From JASLMY01 sp965226475 (lineage in GTDB: Bacteria; Pseudomonadota; Alphaproteobacteria; GCA-2731375): DNA of 64,000 bases. A program made the translations under genes and the position numbers. How positions within the stretch are numbered: the first letter of the stretch is position 1; each line of letters opens with the position of its first letter. The notes under the pieces are model-generated. The model was not told the DNA's origin, searched no databases, and saw only the letters and a list, made by a program, of their open reading frames with translations. The stretch spans positions 620,001 through 684,000 of the forward strand of contig CBDDDJ010000003.1 in NCBI GenBank assembly GCA_965226475.1, in the 5' to 3' direction. Below are positions 45,037 to 56,443 of the stretch, piece after piece.

Positions 45037-45791
45037 CGCATGCCGCCGCTGACGAAGATGGTGTCGGCCGTCATGAAGGGGGCGGCATCGGAGCAGGCGA
45101 AGAGGACGGTCTCCGCGATCTCGTCCGCCGTCGCCATGCGGCCCATGGGCACCTGGTCGGCGAAGGACTTCATGAGTTCTGGCGGGGTCTCGGCGTGGAA
45201 CGGCGTGTCGACCGGGCCCGGCGAGATCGAGAGGCAGCGCACGCCCCGGCGCGCGAATTCACGCCCGATGCCGTTGGTCATGACGTCGACCGCGCCCTTG
45301 GCCGAGGCGTAATGCACCGAGTTGCCGGCCCCCCCCATCTTGATCGCCAGCGAGGCGATATTGACGATGGTGCCGCCGCCTTTCTCCAGCATGTGCGGTA
45401 TGATCGCCTGGGCCGCGTTGAAGGTGCCCTTGACGTTCAGCGCATAGGACATGTCCCAGAGTTCCTCACTGATTTCGAGGAAGGGCTTGCGGGCGAGCGC
45501 GGCGCCGGCGGCGTTGAGCTCGAAATCGACTCGGCCGAAGGTCTCGACACCATGGTTCACCATGGCATCGACTTCTGTCCGGACGGTGACGTCGCACTTC
45601 GCATAGGTGGCGAGCGTGCCCTTCTGGCGCACCTGATTGGCGGTCCGTTCCGCCGACTCCGCGTCGATATCGCCGCAGACCACGTTGGCGCCTTCGCGCG
45701 CGAAGACCAGCGCGCTCGCCCGGCCGATGCCGCTGCCGGCGCCGGTGATCAGGATGGTCTTGTCCTTGAAATAGTCGGGCGTCTTGGGCAT
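45033..45791 (-). CDS. SDR-family oxidoreductase, tandem paralogue 2
   Basis: I choose ATG 45791 (MPKTPDYFKDKTILITGAGS), matching its paralogue; the frame is open to 45911. 252 residues with GAGSGIGRASALVF, NAAGAAL, NIASLAIKMGG, HYASAKGAVDVMTNG and SPGPVDTPFHAETPPELM. It heads the minus-strand SDR run and is divergent from the alcohol dehydrogenase gene at 45938. Confidence 0.93.
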   Translation of the reverse strand: MPKTPDYFKDKTILITGAGSGIGRASALVFAREGANVVCGDIDAESAERTANQVRQKGTLATYAKCDVTVRTEVDAMVNHGVETFGRVDFELNAAGAALARKPFLEISEELWDMSYALNVKGTFNAAQAIIPHMLEKGGGTIVNIASLAIKMGGAGNSVHYASAKGAVDVMTNGIGREFARRGVRCLSISPGPVDTPFHAETPPELMKSFADQVPMGRMATADEIAETVLFACSDAAPFMTADTIFVSGGMR

Positions 45792-45937
45792 TGCCGTGTC
45801 CTCCCCCGTTTCCCTCGCCGAAGGGCAAGCCTGGATCATCCCCGACGCCCGCCGCCGTGGCAAGACTGGCGGGCGAGCGGCAATTCGCGATACGCTTTCC
45901 CCGAACGACAAAACGCGTCCGACAAGGGAGAGAGACG

Positions 45938-47032
45938 ATGAAAGCCGCCGTTCTCTACGAACCGAATACCCCCCTGGTGATCGAGGATGTGAGCGTGCGC
46001 AAGCCGCAGGCGCACGAGGTCCTGATCCGCACCGCCTTCGCCGGCCTCTGCCATTCGGACCTGCATTTCATGGAGGGGCTGTTTCCCCATCCCCTGCCGA
46101 CCGTACCGGGCCACGAGAGCGCGGGCTTCGTCGAAGAGGTCGGTTCCGAGGTCACTTACCTTCAGAAGGGCGACCATGTGATCTCCTGCCTGTCGGTCTT
46201 CTGCGGGACCTGCGAGAACTGCACGACGGGCCGGCCCAACCTCTGCCTCAACGAGGACGTGAAGATGCCGCCGGGCAAGGCGCGCCGCTTCGAGTGGGAG
46301 AAGCCGGATCAACTGCACACGTTCATCAACCTGTCGTCGTTCGCCGAGCAGATGCTGGTGCACGAGAACGCGCTGGTGAAGATCCGCAAGGACATGCCCC
46401 TGGACCGCGCGGCGCTGATCGGCTGCGGCGTGATGACCGGCTTCGGCGCGGCGGTGAACACCGCCGGCATCAAGTTCGGCGACACGGTGGCGGTCATCGG
46501 CTGCGGCGGCGTCGGCATGGCCGCGGTCGAGGGCGCCCATATCGCCGGCGCCGGCCGGATCATCGCCGTCGACACCAATCCACGGAAGCTGCAATTGGCC
46601 ACCAAGCTCGGCGCGACCGAGGTCATCAACCCCGAGGACGGCGACCCGGTGGAGCGGATAAAGGATCTGACCGGCGGCGGCGTCCAGCACGCGATCGAGT
46701 GCCTGGGCCTGAAAATCACCGCCGAGCAGTCCTTCCAGATGCTGGGCATCGGCGGCACCGCGACCATCGTCGGCATGGTGCCCTTCGGCCAGAAGATCGA
46801 GCTGCACGGCATCGACTTCCTGCGCGAGCGGAAGATTCAGGGCTCCTCCATGGGCTCGAACCGCTTCCGCGTCGACATGCCGAAGATGATCGAGTTCTAT
46901 CTGTCCGGCCGCCTGCATCTCGACGACTGGATCTCCGCCACCATCAGCCTCGAGGAGATCAACGAGGGCTTCGAGGCGATGAAGGAAGGCCGCGTGGTGC
47001 GCTCCGTCATCGACTTCGGTGCCGCTGCCTGA
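45938..47032 (+). CDS. Zinc-dependent alcohol dehydrogenase (class III-like MDR)
   Basis: 364 residues from ATG 45938, preceded by GGGAGAGAGACG. Catalytic zinc: GLCHSDLHFMEG and VPGHESAGFVEEVG. Structural zinc: CGTCENCTTGRPNLC. Cofactor: VIGCGGVGMAAVEGAHIAGA and AVDTNPRKLQLA, with D suggesting NAD. It oxidises alcohols or reduces aldehydes. Its divergent position next to three SDRs suggests a shared alcohol or hydroxyacid pathway, not defined by sequence. Confidence 0.93.
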   Translation: MKAAVLYEPNTPLVIEDVSVRKPQAHEVLIRTAFAGLCHSDLHFMEGLFPHPLPTVPGHESAGFVEEVGSEVTYLQKGDHVISCLSVFCGTCENCTTGRPNLCLNEDVKMPPGKARRFEWEKPDQLHTFINLSSFAEQMLVHENALVKIRKDMPLDRAALIGCGVMTGFGAAVNTAGIKFGDTVAVIGCGGVGMAAVEGAHIAGAGRIIAVDTNPRKLQLATKLGATEVINPEDGDPVERIKDLTGGGVQHAIECLGLKITAEQSFQMLGIGGTATIVGMVPFGQKIELHGIDFLRERKIQGSSMGSNRFRVDMPKMIEFYLSGRLHLDDWISATISLEEINEGFEAMKEGRVVRSVIDFGAAA

Positions 47033-47188
47033 CGGCGCGATTCCGCCCCCTCCCAATTCGACGCGCCCCGGCCTCGCGGTGTGGACTACCGCGCCAACCC
47101 CCGGTAATATCGACCAAATCGCCAGTGTGATCGGTGGTTCCGCCGCATGAAGTAGCGGATTTTATCGTGCTTCCCAGGGGGTTGATGT

Positions 47189-48423
47189 GGTGATGTCCCA
47201 CCCAATGTTGAAAAGTGCGAGATAGGCATCGTCTGATCGAGAGGCTACGCGGCCACCTCGATGTCTTCAATGACGGACTTTGCTCCGGCCTTTCTCACCG
47301 CCTCCCGCAGGGCGGCGTCGAGGATGGGGAGCTGGCGGTGGGCCTTGAGGCGGCGGAAGGTCTTTTGCTGCTCCAGACGGCGGGCGAGGTTGCGCAAGAG
47401 CCGTTCGGCCTTGGCCGCGTCGTCCTGCTGCCAGGCCTGCCGCAAGACCTTCCTGACGCCGGCATGGAGGCTCTCGTCCAGCCGGTCCGTGATGTTGCGC
47501 CCCTTGTGCACCTGGCAGCGCTGGAGGGCCGCCGCCCGCCCGAAGGTCCGCCGGATCGCCTTCGAGAGCGCCTTGGCGCCGTCGACGATGTAGAGCCGAG
47601 GCCGTTCGGGATCGAGACCGCGCTCGATCAGGTTGTCGAGCATGGCTTGCACCGTGGCCGCGTTCTCCGTCGCGCCCTCGGCCAGGCCCAGCACGTGCTT
47701 CGCGCCGCCGGTGTCGATGCCGATCGCCGCCACCATCAGGTGATCGCCGACATGGAGCCCGTCGATCTGGAGCACCACGAGATCGAGATCGTCGAGCGGG
47801 CTCGCCAGCCAGGCCTTCAGCTTGCTTCGCGTCAACGCCACGAAACGGCGCGAGACCGCCGACTTCGAGGTTGCGTCACCCGATGCCGCCGGCAGATCGC
47901 CGCCCGCATCGTCCGGCAGGCGCACCGCGCGGGCATACTTGCGGGTCGAGACGTTGATCACCATCAGATTCATCGCCCAGGCTTGCAAGAGTTCGGGTTC
48001 CGACAGCAGCTCCCAACTCGGCAGGCTCATCTCCCGACCCGCGAAGTCCCCCACCCGAGGGCGCTCGACCTTCACTTTGCCGCCGTGGTAGGCGATCTCG
48101 CTCCGGGTCGTGCCCCATCGATGGCCCTTGCGCTCGCCCGAGCGGGCGTGGCGCGAACCGCACAAGGCTTCCGCGTCCGCCGACATCATCTCGTTCAAAG
48201 ACTCGAGGCCCGCCAAAAGGCAGAAGCGATCGACGCTCATGCGCGGATCGTCGAAGGCCTCCGGCATCGATGGCAAGAGCCGACAGGATGGTTCCGAGGA
48301 ACGGTCGTTGCGTGTAGTCTTGGTCATGGCGTCGTTCTCCTTGATGGAATCAGCACCCAGAGCCTAGCGGCTCCAGGCGGACGACGCCTACTTCAGCTTT
48401 TCAACAGAGCCCGGGACATCCCC
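47189..48423 (-). mobile_element. IS256-family element, 1235 bp, internally deleted transposase
   Basis: The ends GGTGATGTCCC and, inverted, GGGGATGTCCC share TGTTGAAAAG further in. A perfect 9-bp duplication GGTTGATGT is at 47180-47188 and 48424-48432. It sits between the ribosome binding site and start codon of the autotransporter gene. Confidence 0.93.
47245..48327 (-). CDS. IS256-family transposase, internal deletion (360 aa)
   Basis: The N-terminal two thirds are normal: SWELLSEPELLQAWAMNLMV, VVLQIDGLHVGDHLMVAAIG (D), RLYIVDGAKALSKAIRRTFG (D) and LQRCQVHKGRNITDRL. After LLRNLARRLE the sequence jumps directly to QQKTFRRLKAHRQLPILDAA, which is the family's C-terminus. About 80-90 residues that normally hold the catalytic glutamate region are missing, in frame. 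The protein is therefore probably inactive although the frame is open. Confidence 0.88.
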   Translation of the reverse strand: MTKTTRNDRSSEPSCRLLPSMPEAFDDPRMSVDRFCLLAGLESLNEMMSADAEALCGSRHARSGERKGHRWGTTRSEIAYHGGKVKVERPRVGDFAGREMSLPSWELLSEPELLQAWAMNLMVINVSTRKYARAVRLPDDAGGDLPAASGDATSKSAVSRRFVALTRSKLKAWLASPLDDLDLVVLQIDGLHVGDHLMVAAIGIDTGGAKHVLGLAEGATENAATVQAMLDNLIERGLDPERPRLYIVDGAKALSKAIRRTFGRAAALQRCQVHKGRNITDRLDESLHAGVRKVLRQAWQQDDAAKAERLLRNLARRLEQQKTFRRLKAHRQLPILDAALREAVRKAGAKSVIEDIEVAA

Positions 48424-48430
48424 GGTTGAT

Positions 48431-51400
48431 GTGCGAAAGTATTTAGCTGTCGCGACGCTGTTGTTTACGGTCACGGGTCTCGCCGGCTGGACCCCCGCCC
48501 AGGCACAGCAGCCGGACTTCTCGAAGCTGTTTACGCCGGATACGATCGGACCCGGCGCGACGACGGTGCTGCAATTCACCATCGACGCGAGTGCCCTGGG
48601 AACCCCCGTCACCGACCTCGCCTTCACCGACAACCTGCCCGCCGCCGTGACCATCGCGGGCGCGCCCAACGTCTCGACCGATTGCGGCGGCACCGTCACC
48701 GCGCCGGGCGGCGGCGGCGTGATCACCTTCACGGGCGATGGCGCCTCCGGCGTCGGAGCGGGCCAGACCTGCACTGTCTCCGTCAACGTTACCTCCGCGG
48801 TCCCCGGCACTCACATGAACGTGTCGGGGGATCTCACCTCGTCGGCCGGGAACAGCGGCCCCGCGACCGACGATTTGATCGTCAACACGGCTCGGCCCGG
48901 GTTTTCCAAGGCCTTCGCGCCCGCGACGACCACCTTCGGCGAGACGGTGCGGCTGACCTTCACGATCGACAACACCGCGAATGCGGGCCCTATCGCTGCC
49001 GTTGGTTTCACCGACAACCTGCCGACCGGGATGACGGTCGGCACTCCAACCAACGTCGCGAACGACTGCGGCGGTACCGTGACGGCCGCGGCGGGGAGCG
49101 GCACGATCAGCCTGGCGGGCGGTTTGGTTCCCGCGGCCACGGCCTGCACGGTGGAGGTCGACATCGTCGCCGGCGCCATCGGCGTGCTGGGCAATGTTAC
49201 CGGGACATTAACGGCAATCGACCAGTTCTCAAATGACGCCAGCTCCGGCAGCGCCAGCGCCGAGTTGACCGTCTCGGCGCTGGCCCCCGGCGCGCCGACG
49301 CTGACCAAATTCTTCCTGCTCGATCCAGTGGCGCCGGGCGCCACGGTCGATCTGCGGTTCATCATCTTCAATCCGGACCGGGATTTCGATGCGACCGCCA
49401 TCGCCTTCACGGACGTTCTGGACGCGAATCTCGCCGGTCTGGCCGTTTCGGGCGCGCTGCCGACGGATCCCTGCGGCAAGGGCTCGACGATAAGCGGGAC
49501 CAGCACGCTCACCTTCTCGGGCGGCAGCCTGGCGCCGGGCAGTTCATGCCAGTTCACCGTCCCCCTCCTGGTGCCCGGCGCCGCCGCGGCCGGCGGCTAT
49601 ACCAATACGACCACCGACATTACCGCCACCGTCAACGGCGGCGGCGTCAACGGCGGGACGGTGAGCGATGATTTGGTGGTCAGCACCACTCTCGCCCCCC
49701 TCCTCACCAAAACCTTCATCAACGACCCGGTCGGTGCGGGTGGCACCGAGACGCTCAGGTTCACCATCACCAATCAAAGCACCGTAAACGCCGCGACGGG
49801 CATTGCTTTCAGCGACGTACTGAGTGACATGACGGGCGGCAATTGCTTTACTCCGAACGTCCTGCCCACCAACGGTGTAGATTGCGGCGCCGGCTCGCTA
49901 TTTAGCGATGTCACGTTCAACCCTCTTCCCCCAGGTGATGCCTCATCGACTTTTTTCGTCAGCGGGATAACTTTGGCTGCGAGCGCGTCGTGTACATTCG
50001 ACCTCGTATTGGACGTGGCGGACGGCACGGCGTCGGGAACTTATACCAACACGACCAGTGCCATAACCGCTACCGTGGGCGGTGCGGTCACCGGCGCGGC
50101 CGCCTCGGATAGCGTGACGGTCGTCGGGGCCTCGATCCAGTTCACCAAGGAGTTCACCGACGACCCCGTGGCGCCCGGCGGCACCGCGACGCTCGAGTTC
50201 ACGATCGACTATGATGCGATCAACGCGGCCGATGCCACGGCAATTGCCTTCACCGACGATCTGAACGCGATGCTCGCCGGCGCGGCGGCGGCGGGCCTGC
50301 CGGCGAACGACATCTGCGGCGCGGGCTCCAGCCTCACCGGCGGCGGCACGATCACGCTTGCCGGCGGCACCCTCGCACCCGGCGCCAGCTGCACCTTCAC
50401 CGTGCCCGTGAGCGTCCCTGGAACAGCCACGCCCGGCGCCCATACCAACACGACGAGCGCCATCGCCTTCACCTCGGGCGGCGTCGCGGTCACCGGTCTC
50501 GCGGCGAGCGGCGACCTGAACGTCGTCGGCATGACCCTCGCCAAGGAATTCATCGACGATCCCGTCATCGCCGTCGACACCGCGACATTGCGGTTCACGA
50601 TCCAGAACCAGACGGCGGGCGACGACGCCACAGCCATAAATTTTACCGACAATCTCGATTCCACGATCGACACCATGACCGCCTTGGGGCCGCTCCCGAC
50701 GCCGTCTTGCGGCGGCACCGTATCGACCGCGAACGCCGGGCAACTGCTGATCTACACCGGGCGCGCGGTCAATGCCGGCGCCAGCTGCAGTTTCGACGTG
50801 ACCGTCCAGGTACCGGGCACCGCCGCCGTCGGCTCCCACACCAATACCACCAGTCTCTTGACGGCGACGATCGCCGGCGTAACCCCGACGTTCGACGCGG
50901 CCTCCGACAGCATCGTCGTCGAGACGTCGGCGGCCGACCTCGCCTTCTCCAAGAGCTTCACCGACAGCCCCGCGGCCCCGGGCGACACGGCGACCTTGGA
51001 ATTCACGATCACCAATGCGGGCGTCGGCGGCGCCAAGGACGCCGCGGCAATCGGCTTCACCGAGGATCTCGACGCCATGCTGACGGGCGCCGTCGCCACG
51101 GGGCTTCCGGCAACCGACGTCTGCGGCGCCGGCTCGACCCTCGGCGGGGCCGGCACGATCACGCTCGCCGGCGCCAGCGTGCCGGCGGGAACCTCATGCA
51201 TCTTCACGGTGCCCGTGAGCATTCCCGGGGGCGATTCGCCGGGCACTTACACGAATACCACCAGTACTCTCGCGGCGACCGTGAACGGCACCGCCGACAC
51301 GGTGACGGCCGCCTCGGCCAATCTCTCCATCACCTCCAGCACCGCCAGCTTCGCCAAGAGCTTCACCGACGATCCGGTGATCCCCGGCGACACCGTCAGT

Positions 51401-54400
51401 CCCGAATACACCATCGGCAATACCGGCGCCGGCACGTTGGGCGATCTCCGCTTCGCCGACGACCTGGGCGCGACGCTCACGGGCCTCGCCGCCACCGGCC
51501 TGCCGCAAAGCAACGTCTGCGCCGGTAGCGGCAGCTTGAGCGGGACCGACACGGTGACGCTCGCCGGCGCCACGCTCACGGCCGGGCAGTCCTGCACCTT
51601 CACCGTGACGCTCGCCGTGCCGGCGGGCGCCACGCCGAGCAATTATCCCAGTACGTCGGGCAATCTGCTGAATGGCGCCGACGTGCTCTCCGGCGGCGCC
51701 ATGGACGCCTTGGTCGTCATCCCGCCCGCGAACCTCGCCGTCACGCCCGCGACCGATTTCTCGCCCGTCGGCATCGAGGGTGGGCCCTTCGCCCCGGCCA
51801 CGGCGACCTACACGCTGGAGAATACCGGCGGGGTCTCGCTCGATTTTACCGCCTCGGCGAACCAGGCCTTCTTCCAGGTCATGCCGACGACGGGCAGCCT
51901 CGCGGCGGGCGCGACGACGACGGTGACCGTGTCGCTCACCGCGCTCGCCGATGGGTTGGCGAACGGGTCCTATTTCGGGATCTCCAGCTTCATCAACGAT
52001 ACCAACGGCGCCGGCGGCGGCACGCGAAACGTCAACCTGACGGTGCAGGAGCCGGCCAGTCTGGCGGTGACGCCGGCGACGGACCTGACGGCGTCGGGCC
52101 TGGTCGGCGGGCCCTTCTCGCCCACCTCGGAGACCTACACGCTGACGAACAACGGCGACGTTTCGGTGAACTTCACCGCCGTTCGCGACCAGGCCTTCTT
52201 CGACGTCAAGCCGGCGAGCGGAACCATCGCGGCTGGTGCCACGACCACCGTCACCGTCGCCTTCAACGCCACGGCGGCCGTCCTGACGGCGGGAAGCCAT
52301 ATCGGCACCGTCGCCTTCACCAACACCACCAACGGCAACGGCGACACGATGCGAGGCGTCGACCTCACCATCTTGGATCCGGCGAGTCTCTCCGTCTCAC
52401 CGGGCACCGACCTCGTGACGTCGGGTCTGGTCGGTGGTCCGTTCTCGCCGACCTCGGAGACCTACACGCTGACCAACGGCGGCGACGTGCCGCTCGCTTT
52501 CACCGCCGTTCGCGACCAAGCCTTCTTCAACGTCACGCCGGCGAGCGGAACCATCGCGGCTGGTGCCACGGCGACGGTCGTCGTGGCCTTGAACGCGGGC
52601 GCGAACGTGCTCGCCGCGGGGATTCACGCCGGCATGGTGACGTTCACCAACGCCAACAACGGCAACGGCGATACGACCCGGAACGTCGATCTCACCGTGC
52701 TGGTGCCCTCGAGCCTCGTGACCACGCCGACTCCCGGACTGACGTCGAGCGGCCTACCGGGCGGCCCCTTCACGCCCGGGTCGACGACCTACACGCTCGA
52801 AAACACGGGCGGCGTGCCGTTGGGCTTCACCGCTATCGGCGACCAGGCCTTCTTCGACGTGACACCGGCTTCGGGAACGCTCGCCGTAGGCGCGACGGCG
52901 ACGGTCACCGTCGCCTTGAACGCAGCCGCCGACGCGTTCGCCGTCGGCACCCATGCCGGTACGGTCGCCATCACCAACACGACGAACGGCAGCGGCGACA
53001 CGACACGCGCGGTGACGCTGGATGTCCTGGCGCCGGCGATGCTGTCGGTGGCGCCCGGCACGGACTTCGTCCCGAGCGGCCTGGTCGGCGGCCCCTTCAC
53101 GCCCTCGGCGACGAGCTACCTCCTGCAAAACACGGGGGACGTGCCGCTCGATTACGCGGCGAGCGGCGACCAGGCCTTCTTCGACGTGGGCCCGTCCAGC
53201 GGCACGATCGCCGCCGGGGGCATGGCGGACCATATCGGTCTCGCTGAACACCGCGGCGGACGCGCTCGTCGCCGGCACCCATGCCGGCACCGTGAGCTTC
53301 GCCAACCTCACCAACGGCGATGGCGACACCAATGTCGGCGTCGAGCTGACGGTGCTCGACCCCGCCCGGCTGGTCGTGGCGCCGGCGGGGAACTTGACCG
53401 CCTCGGGCATGGTAGGCGGCCCCTTCACGCCCGCCAATCGGATTTACACCCTGAGCAACCCGGGCGACGTCGCGCTCGATTTCACCGCGAGCGACGACGG
53501 CGCCTTCGTCGACACGGCGCCGGCGAGCGGCACAATTTCGCCGGGCGGTAGCGTCGACGTGACCGTCGCTCTCAATGCGGGGGCCGATGCGCTGGCGGCC
53601 GGCCTCCACACCGCAACCATCGCGTTTACCAATTTGACCAACGGGTCTGGCGACGGCGCGGTCGGCGTCGAATTGACCGTCCTGGCGCCGGGCCTCCTCG
53701 CGGTGGCGCCGGCCGAGAATTTCGTCGCCTCGGGCATCGTGGGCGGCCCCTTCTCGCCGGGGACCAAGACCTACACCCTGTCCAACGACGGCGAGGCCCC
53801 GCTCGACTTCTCGGCGACGTCGAGCGAGAGCTGGCTCGACGCCTCGCCCGCCGGCGGAACGATCGCGCCGGGCGCGACGACGACGGTGACGATCGCCTTC
53901 AACGCGGCGGCGAACGCGCTGGCGCCCGGAGACGTCGAGGCGACGGTCGATTTCCGCAACGAGACCAACGGCATGGGTAGCACCACCCGCAAGGCGATGC
54001 TCAACATCCGGCCGAAGGGACAGCTGGTGATCCGCCTGGAGACCGTCGGCGGCGACGACAGGTTCGACTTCACCTCGTCGACGCCGGCGTTGAACCTCTC
54101 GCTCACCACCGTCAACGGCGCGGCCGAGTCGTCGACGATCCTGCTTCTCCCCGGAAGCTACGTCGTCACCGCGCCCGACAAGACCGCCGACGGCTACGGT
54201 CTGACCGCCATCACCTGCAGCGATGGCGACAGCACGACGGATCTCGCCACGCGTAGCGCCACGGTCCAGCTCGGCTCGGGCGAGCAGGTGCAATGCACCT
54301 TCGGCGCCGCCAATTCCCGCGGGATCGCAACGCGGGCCATCAACAAATTCCTCACCCGGCGCGCGGCTCTGTTGATGCAGAGTCCGCCGCCCTTGCGCCG

Positions 54401-55406
54401 GCGAATCGACCGGCTCAACGGTCACGGCAACAGCCAGCCCAACCCCAATTCGCTCGCCGACTTGTCGGGCCATACGCCTTTCGAATTCGGTGTCAGGGGC
54501 GATGCCACCGGCCTCGACAAGGTGAGCTTCGCGACCAGCCTCGCCAAGTTCGACACCGCGCTTCTGGCATGGCGCGACTTCCTCGCCGCCGGTGACGGCG
54601 CGGCCCAGGGCAATGCCGCCGGCGTCGGGCCCCGCCCGACATCCAAGTTCGATGTCTGGTTCGAGGGGTCCTGGCTCTGGTTCCGCAACGACGGCAACCG
54701 GGGCCGTTTCGCCATCGGCTACATGGGCGCGGATTATCTGATCAGCCCCGACATCCTGATCGGCGGCCTGGTGCAGATCGACGACACGGTGGACAAGTCG
54801 GGCTCGGGCGGCACGCGGGTCAGCGGCACCGGCTGGATGGCGGGCCCCTATGTCACCGTGCGCCTCTCGGACAATTTCTACCTCGACGCTCGCGCGGCCT
54901 GGGGGCTCTCCGACAACGAAATCGAGCCCATGGGCACCTTCAGCGACGATTTCGAGACCACCCGCTGGCTGGCGAGCGTCGGCTTGATCGGCGACTTCAG
55001 CTACGAGAACTGGCGCGTCCGCCCGAACGCGAGCTTCACCCGCATCCAGGAGCGCCAGCACGGCTATACCGACAGCCTCGGCGTTTTCGTGCCCGGGCAG
55101 ACCGTCTCGGCCGGGCGGGTGAACGTGGGGCCGACCGTCTCCTACCGCATCGAGACCGGGCGGGGCCTGACGATCGAGCCGCATGGGACCTTGGAAGGCG
55201 TCTATAATTTCAGCGATACCGACGGGGTCTCGCTCGGCAGCGAGCCGAACGGGCAAGACGATCTCAGGGGCCGGGTCGAACTGGGCGTCAATCTAACCAC
55301 GGAGGGCGGTATTCGCTTCGGCGCCAGCGGCAGCTACGACGGCATCGGCGGCGATGGCTTCGAATCCTATGGCGCCACCGTTAAGATGAGCATCCCACTC
55401 AACTGA
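48431..55406 (+). pseudogene. Giant repeat-containing autotransporter, frameshifted near 53228
   Basis: From GTG 48431 (MRKYLAVATLLFTVTGLAGW, signal peptide, cleavage after AQA) the product would be about 2,324 residues. Part 1, residues about 27-1090, is eight repeats of a DUF11-like extracellular beta domain (for example LTKTFINDPVGAGGTETLRF). Part 2, about 1095-1800, is seven repeats of about 105 residues (SGLVGGPFSPTSETYTL and SGTIAAGATTTVTVA). The C-terminal 300 residues form an autotransporter beta-barrel (FDVWFEGSWLWFRNDGNRGR to the terminal VKMSIPLN). One extra G near 53228 shifts the frame in the fifth repeat of part 2, cutting off the barrel. An IS256 separates the start codon from its AGGGGG ribosome binding site. 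Confidence 0.9.
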
Positions 55407-55512
55407 TCACGATCGGTAAATCCGTGCTCGCCATCCATGCCACCCCGACCCGTCCGCGCCACCGACAAGTGTCGTCGGGTGGCCCGGTGATTCCGCTCGA
55501 ACGTAAAATGCT

Positions 55513-55893
55513 CTAACGCTTCGGCACCCCGTGGACGTAGCGTGTGTTTACCTCCGCCTCGTTGCCGTCGGGATCCATCATGAAGAGCGCCCTGCCCTGG
55601 CCGCGTTCGCCGTAGGGCCCCCGGGTGAAGTTCATGCCACCCTGAAATCGGGCAACGATCTCGTCGAACAGGTCTTCCTCGACCGTCAGCGCGAAGTGCA
55701 TCGGCCCACCCCCCTGGTGGCGTCCGCCGTGGCCCGCGACCTGCAGCACGATGTGGCCGCGATCCATCTGCAGATAGACCCGTTCCTCGTCGCGCTTGTC
55801 GATGGGGATGCCCAGAATGCCGTTATAGAAGGCCAGCGCCTTCTCCATGTCCTTCACCTGCAGAAACATTTCCTCGATGCCGATGACGCTCAT
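55513..55893 (-). CDS. VOC/glyoxalase-fold protein
   Basis: I choose ATG 55893 (MSVIGIEEMFLQVKDMEKAL). 126 residues: FYNGILGIPIDKRDEERVYL, GGPMHFALTVEEDLFDEIVA and ALFMMDPDGNEAEVNTRYVH, the typical two beta-alpha-beta-beta-beta units, with H and E as likely metal ligands. Substrate unknown. It is divergent from the methylmalonyl-CoA epimerase gene. Confidence 0.85.
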   Translation of the reverse strand: MSVIGIEEMFLQVKDMEKALAFYNGILGIPIDKRDEERVYLQMDRGHIVLQVAGHGGRHQGGGPMHFALTVEEDLFDEIVARFQGGMNFTRGPYGERGQGRALFMMDPDGNEAEVNTRYVHGVPKR

Positions 55894-56005
55894 GCCTGCT
55901 CCCTCGTATTGACGTCGTCTCGGCCCATCATACAGGCGAAACGGTTTGCGTCGCCGTCGCGAACGTGGATTGATGGCGGGGGAGCAGCGAGGGAGGGCGA
56001 GGCCC

Positions 56006-56413
56006 GTGAAGATCAAGCGCGTGGAACATGTGGCGATCGCCGTCAACGACATTCGGAGTTCCATGGCGATGCTGGAGAACATCTTCGGCCTGGAGATGGA
56101 ATACGAGGAGCGAATTGGCGATACCGAACTGGCGATGTATCCCATCGGCGAGACCTATCTTGAGCTGCTGCGCGCGGCGGGCCCCAAATCGGCGGTGGCC
56201 GACTGGGTCGAGGCCAAGGGCGAAAGCCTCTACCACCTCTGCTTCGAGGTCGAGGATATCGACGGCGCCCTCGACGAATTGAAGGCAAAGGGCGTCAAAC
56301 TAATCGACGAGACCTCGCGCATCGGCCACGGCGGCGCCCGTATCGCCTTCATCAACCCCGAATCCACCGGCGATATTCTGATCGAACTGGCGGAGCTGCC
56401 CGCGGGTCACTAA
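56006..56413 (+). CDS. mce: Methylmalonyl-CoA epimerase
   Basis: The likely start is GTG 56006 (VKIKRVEHVAIAVNDI), following GGGAGGGCGAGG; ATG 55973 is also in frame. 135 residues, the usual length. VEHVAIAVNDI, GETYLELLRAAGPKSAVADW, GLYHLCFEV-like SLYHLCFEVEDIDGALDE and GARIAFINPESTGDILIELA match the family, with metal ligands H, H and E. It interconverts methylmalonyl-CoA epimers in propionate metabolism. No mutase gene is in the window. Confidence 0.9.
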   Translation: MKIKRVEHVAIAVNDIRSSMAMLENIFGLEMEYEERIGDTELAMYPIGETYLELLRAAGPKSAVADWVEAKGESLYHLCFEVEDIDGALDELKAKGVKLIDETSRIGHGGARIAFINPESTGDILIELAELPAGH

Positions 56414-56443
56414 CCGCGATTCCGCGGCACCGCCATCGCGCGC

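Noticed and set aside
48500..53900. Repetitive DNA considered as a possible CRISPR or tandem repeat array
   Set aside because: The repeats are long degenerate protein-domain repeats in frame, not short identical repeats with spacers. No CRISPR array was seen anywhere in the window.
53097..55256. 719-codon minus-strand frame opposite the autotransporter
   Set aside because: Arginine- and glycine-rich composition with no motifs; the plus strand carries clear repeats and a beta-barrel.
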